Below, piece after piece: positions 63,455 through 64,000 of a stretch of 64,000 nucleotides of DNA. Positions within the stretch are counted from its first letter, which is position 1, and each line of letters begins with the position of its first letter. Under the pieces are notes generated by a model. The model saw only the letters and a program-made list of their open reading frames with translations, searched no databases and was not told the DNA's origin. Source of the stretch: Flavobacterium johnsoniae (GTDB lineage Bacteria > Bacteroidota > Bacteroidia > Flavobacteriales > Flavobacteriaceae); contig NZ_CP103794.1 in NCBI RefSeq assembly GCF_030388325.1, positions 930,001-994,000 on the forward strand. Direction: 5' to 3'. The translations under genes and the position numbers were made by a program.

Positions 63455-64000
63455 GATGAAATAAATTGCTTAACCAATTAGTAATATACTCAATTAGTTT
63501 ATCAAATTGATCAAATAAGCTGTGATCTCCATTTTCAAATAGAATAAAATCTGCTGTATATCCTTTTTCTCTTGTTTTATCATAAAGTTCTACACTATTA
63601 AAAACTTCAACTCTTTCGTCTTTATCACCGTGTATAAATAAAAAGTTTTCCTTTTTGTTTAAAATGGAATCAATCTGGAATATTGGAGATACTTTTTTAG
63701 AATAATAAATAGAATCCAAATTGTAATTTTTAATTCGATTTCTATATACTGTAAACATTTCTTTTCTATTAGTTTTCAGAATATCGCTAGGTCCAGCTAT
63801 ATTAATGGTGCCTTCAATTTTCTTGGTTCTTTTTAAAAGCTGAAAATTGGTTATACCACCTCTGCTCCAACCAATTTGAGCAATTTTAGTTGTATCGGCA
63901 ATTTCGATTTTATCAATAATACTAAATAAAGAAAGTACATCATCAATTTCTTTTCCTCCAAACTCGTCTATTCCTTCACTTCCTTCAGATCCTCTTAACT
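63444..64000 (-). CDS. Alpha/beta hydrolase, prolyl-oligopeptidase-like, 5' end outside window
   Basis: The frame is open to the right edge, so the start lies beyond 64000; the Met at 63758 is internal. The nucleophile elbow is QIGWSRGGITNF, with the Ser codon at 63864-63866. The acid is in FIHGDKDERVEVF and the histidine in FENGDHSLF. This completes a Ser-Asp-His triad in the correct order. Probably an esterase or S9-like peptidase; substrate unknown. Confidence 0.88.
   Translation of the reverse strand, partial: LRGSEGSEGIDEFGGKEIDDVLSLFSIIDKIEIADTTKIAQIGWSRGGITNFQLLKRTKKIEGTINIAGPSDILKTNRKEMFTVYRNRIKNYNLDSIYYSKKVSPIFQIDSILNKKENFLFIHGDKDERVEVFNSVELYDKTREKGYTADFILFENGDHSLFDQFDKLIEYITNWLSNLFHLKY

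Noticed and set aside
63444..63758. Reading the last minus-strand gene as a 104-residue protein
   Set aside because: The frame stays open to the window edge and includes the GWSRG nucleophile elbow upstream, so the gene is longer and truncated by the window.

Overview
The window looks like a chromosomal segment of a flavobacterium (Bacteroidota, close to Flavobacterium). Supporting signs are the AT-rich sequence, the near absence of purine-rich ribosome binding sites, repeated matches to the Bacteroidota -7 promoter element TAnnTTTG, GLPGLI and DUF4421 families, carboxypeptidase-regulatory/TonB receptors, HemJ instead of HemG/HemY, and a FeoA-FeoB-Cys-rich peptide iron operon. No rRNA, tRNA, CRISPR array or prophage was seen. 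Most of it is core genome. The only transposase seen is a REP-associated tyrosine transposase (RAYT).

Layout. (1) 1-3250: ankyrin-repeat operon (one partial gene, one ankyrin+SHOCT gene, one lipoprotein) closed by a 21-bp-stem terminator. (2) 3256-6794, minus strand: a tRNA wobble-uridine hydroxylation locus with ferredoxin, TrhP (U32 family) and TrhO (rhodanese family). The two unrelated hydroxylases end in the same C-terminal domain, and a RAYT with its REP pair sits between them. (3) 7309-10696: GLPGLI protein plus outer-membrane receptor. (4) 10874-16542: RND efflux operon. (5) 16858-23541: bacilliredoxin, ArsR regulator, lone lycopene cyclase and four glycosyltransferases. (6) 23862-31323: a metal/thiol island with thioredoxin, TonB receptor with a CxxC plug, CPYC flavoprotein, MerC, a Fur/Zur regulator with paired operators, an MntH-UspA fusion and a DtxR/MntR regulator. 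(7) 31361-35244: small secreted and membrane proteins, a crotonase and a histidine kinase.

(8) 35333-49019: a nearly complete heme pathway. hemJ and hemH are on the minus strand; a divergent AraC regulator faces hemA-hemC-hemD-hemE-orf-hemF on the plus strand; hemB lies 3 kb further on, before a secreted protein and a lipoprotein cytochrome c. Together they lead from glutamyl-tRNA to protoheme, lacking only GltX and HemL. (9) 49085-53367: two tandem M13 metallopeptidases duplicated with promoter and terminator. (10) 53594-56833: SCO1 protein and the ferrous iron uptake operon feoA-feoB-Cys-rich peptide. (11) 56889-64000: HD hydrolase, acyl-ACP desaturase, PlsC, rnpA, DUF4349 lipoprotein, S41 protease, a tandem OmpA-domain protein and a partial alpha/beta hydrolase.

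The most striking non-coding feature is the density of intergenic inverted repeats. At least a dozen different families, each 60-300 bp long, made of short tandem words or nested palindromes, occupy most gaps longer than about 50 bp. Several families occur two or three times within this window.
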